64,000 nucleotides of DNA from Rhodanobacter glycinis (GTDB lineage: Bacteria > Pseudomonadota > Gammaproteobacteria > Xanthomonadales > Rhodanobacteraceae): the NCBI RefSeq assembly GCF_006438785.1, contig NZ_RCZB01000002.1, forward strand, positions 434,001 to 498,000, in the 5' to 3' direction. Below the pieces are notes generated by a model. The model saw only the letters and a program-made list of their open reading frames with translations, did no database searches and was not told where the DNA came from. The position numbers and the translations under genes were made by a program. Position 1 is the stretch's first letter; every line of letters begins with the position of its first letter. Of the stretch, positions 63,846-64,000 are shown piece after piece.

Positions 63846-64000
63846 ATGAGCGAGCACGTGATCCTGCTGCACGGCCTATGGATGCGCGGCTTCGCGCTGT
63901 CCATGCTGCACCGTCGGCTGATCGAGGCGGGCTTTCGCGTGCACCGCTTCGATTACCTCAGCGTGGCGGCCACCCAGCAACGCATCCTCGATCGACTGCA
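63846..64000 (+). CDS. Alpha/beta-hydrolase, 5' part only
   Basis: The frame from ATG 63846 runs off the window end (51 codons seen). It starts MSEHVILLHGLWMRGFALSM and continues with HRRLIEAGFRVHRFDYLS. The LLHGLW block is the oxyanion-hole region of alpha/beta hydrolases such as small esterases and lipase-like proteins. The nucleophile motif lies beyond the window. It is 40 bases after aspS and could be cotranscribed. Confidence 0.8.
   Translation, partial: MSEHVILLHGLWMRGFALSMLHRRLIEAGFRVHRFDYLSVAATQQRILDRL

Overview
The window is a high-GC gammaproteobacterial chromosome segment. Protein sequences and gene order point to the Rhodanobacteraceae/Xanthomonadaceae (Rhodanobacter or Dyella type): a pilS gene divergent from sucCD, bamD divergent from rluD-pgeF-clpB, an FmdB zinc ribbon plus DUF3011 protein ahead of aspS, and many TonB-dependent receptors and glycoside hydrolases. 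Genes are dense. I see no rRNA, tRNA, CRISPR array or insertion sequence.

Layout. 1-4157: the distal end of a kdp potassium-transport operon (kdpC, kdpD, kdpE), preceded by the last 22 codons of a gene that is not kdpB and looks like an outer-membrane barrel terminus. 4219-6525: a LysR regulator divergent from an MFS exporter. 6805-7311: ssb. 7396-12268: a metal/redox cluster. A six-cysteine bufferin-type RiPP precursor (bufA), its MNIO maturase (bufB) and partner protein (bufC) run rightwards and are followed by an AraC regulator. DoxX, a periplasmic thioredoxin and a CcdA-type electron transporter run leftwards from the same promoter region.

12288-21380: a mannose module. A secreted GH92 alpha-mannosidase is divergent from a LacI regulator, an FHS sugar transporter, a PfkB fructokinase, an AGE-family mannose/fructose isomerase and an exported M1 peptidase. 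Two matching LacI-type operators lie in the divergent promoter. Predicted flow: glycan to mannose, import, fructose, fructose-6-phosphate.

21451-28021: a signalling cluster (sensor kinase, single-domain receiver, REC-HK-REC hybrid) followed by two FtsX/MacB-type permeases with no ATPase in sight. 28043-29437 is pilR and 45374-47023 is pilS, same strand and in operon order, but separated by about 16 kb. The intervening block (29512-45360) is a self-contained alpha-glucoside utilisation island: LacI regulator with a 34-bp palindromic operator, GH65 phosphorylase fused to beta-phosphoglucomutase, TonB receptor, MFS transporter, two exported GH65 hydrolases, an exported trehalase and an exported esterase.

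47313-64000: mostly housekeeping genes: sucC-sucD, nadE, bamD, rluD, pgeF, clpB (with a heat-shock-type promoter), a CsgG-like lipoprotein-family gene, a second TonB receptor, an FmdB zinc ribbon, a DUF3011 protein, aspS, and the start of an alpha/beta hydrolase. Motifs, coordinates and inverted repeats were read directly from the sequence. Functional assignments rest on remembered family motifs, because no search could be run.
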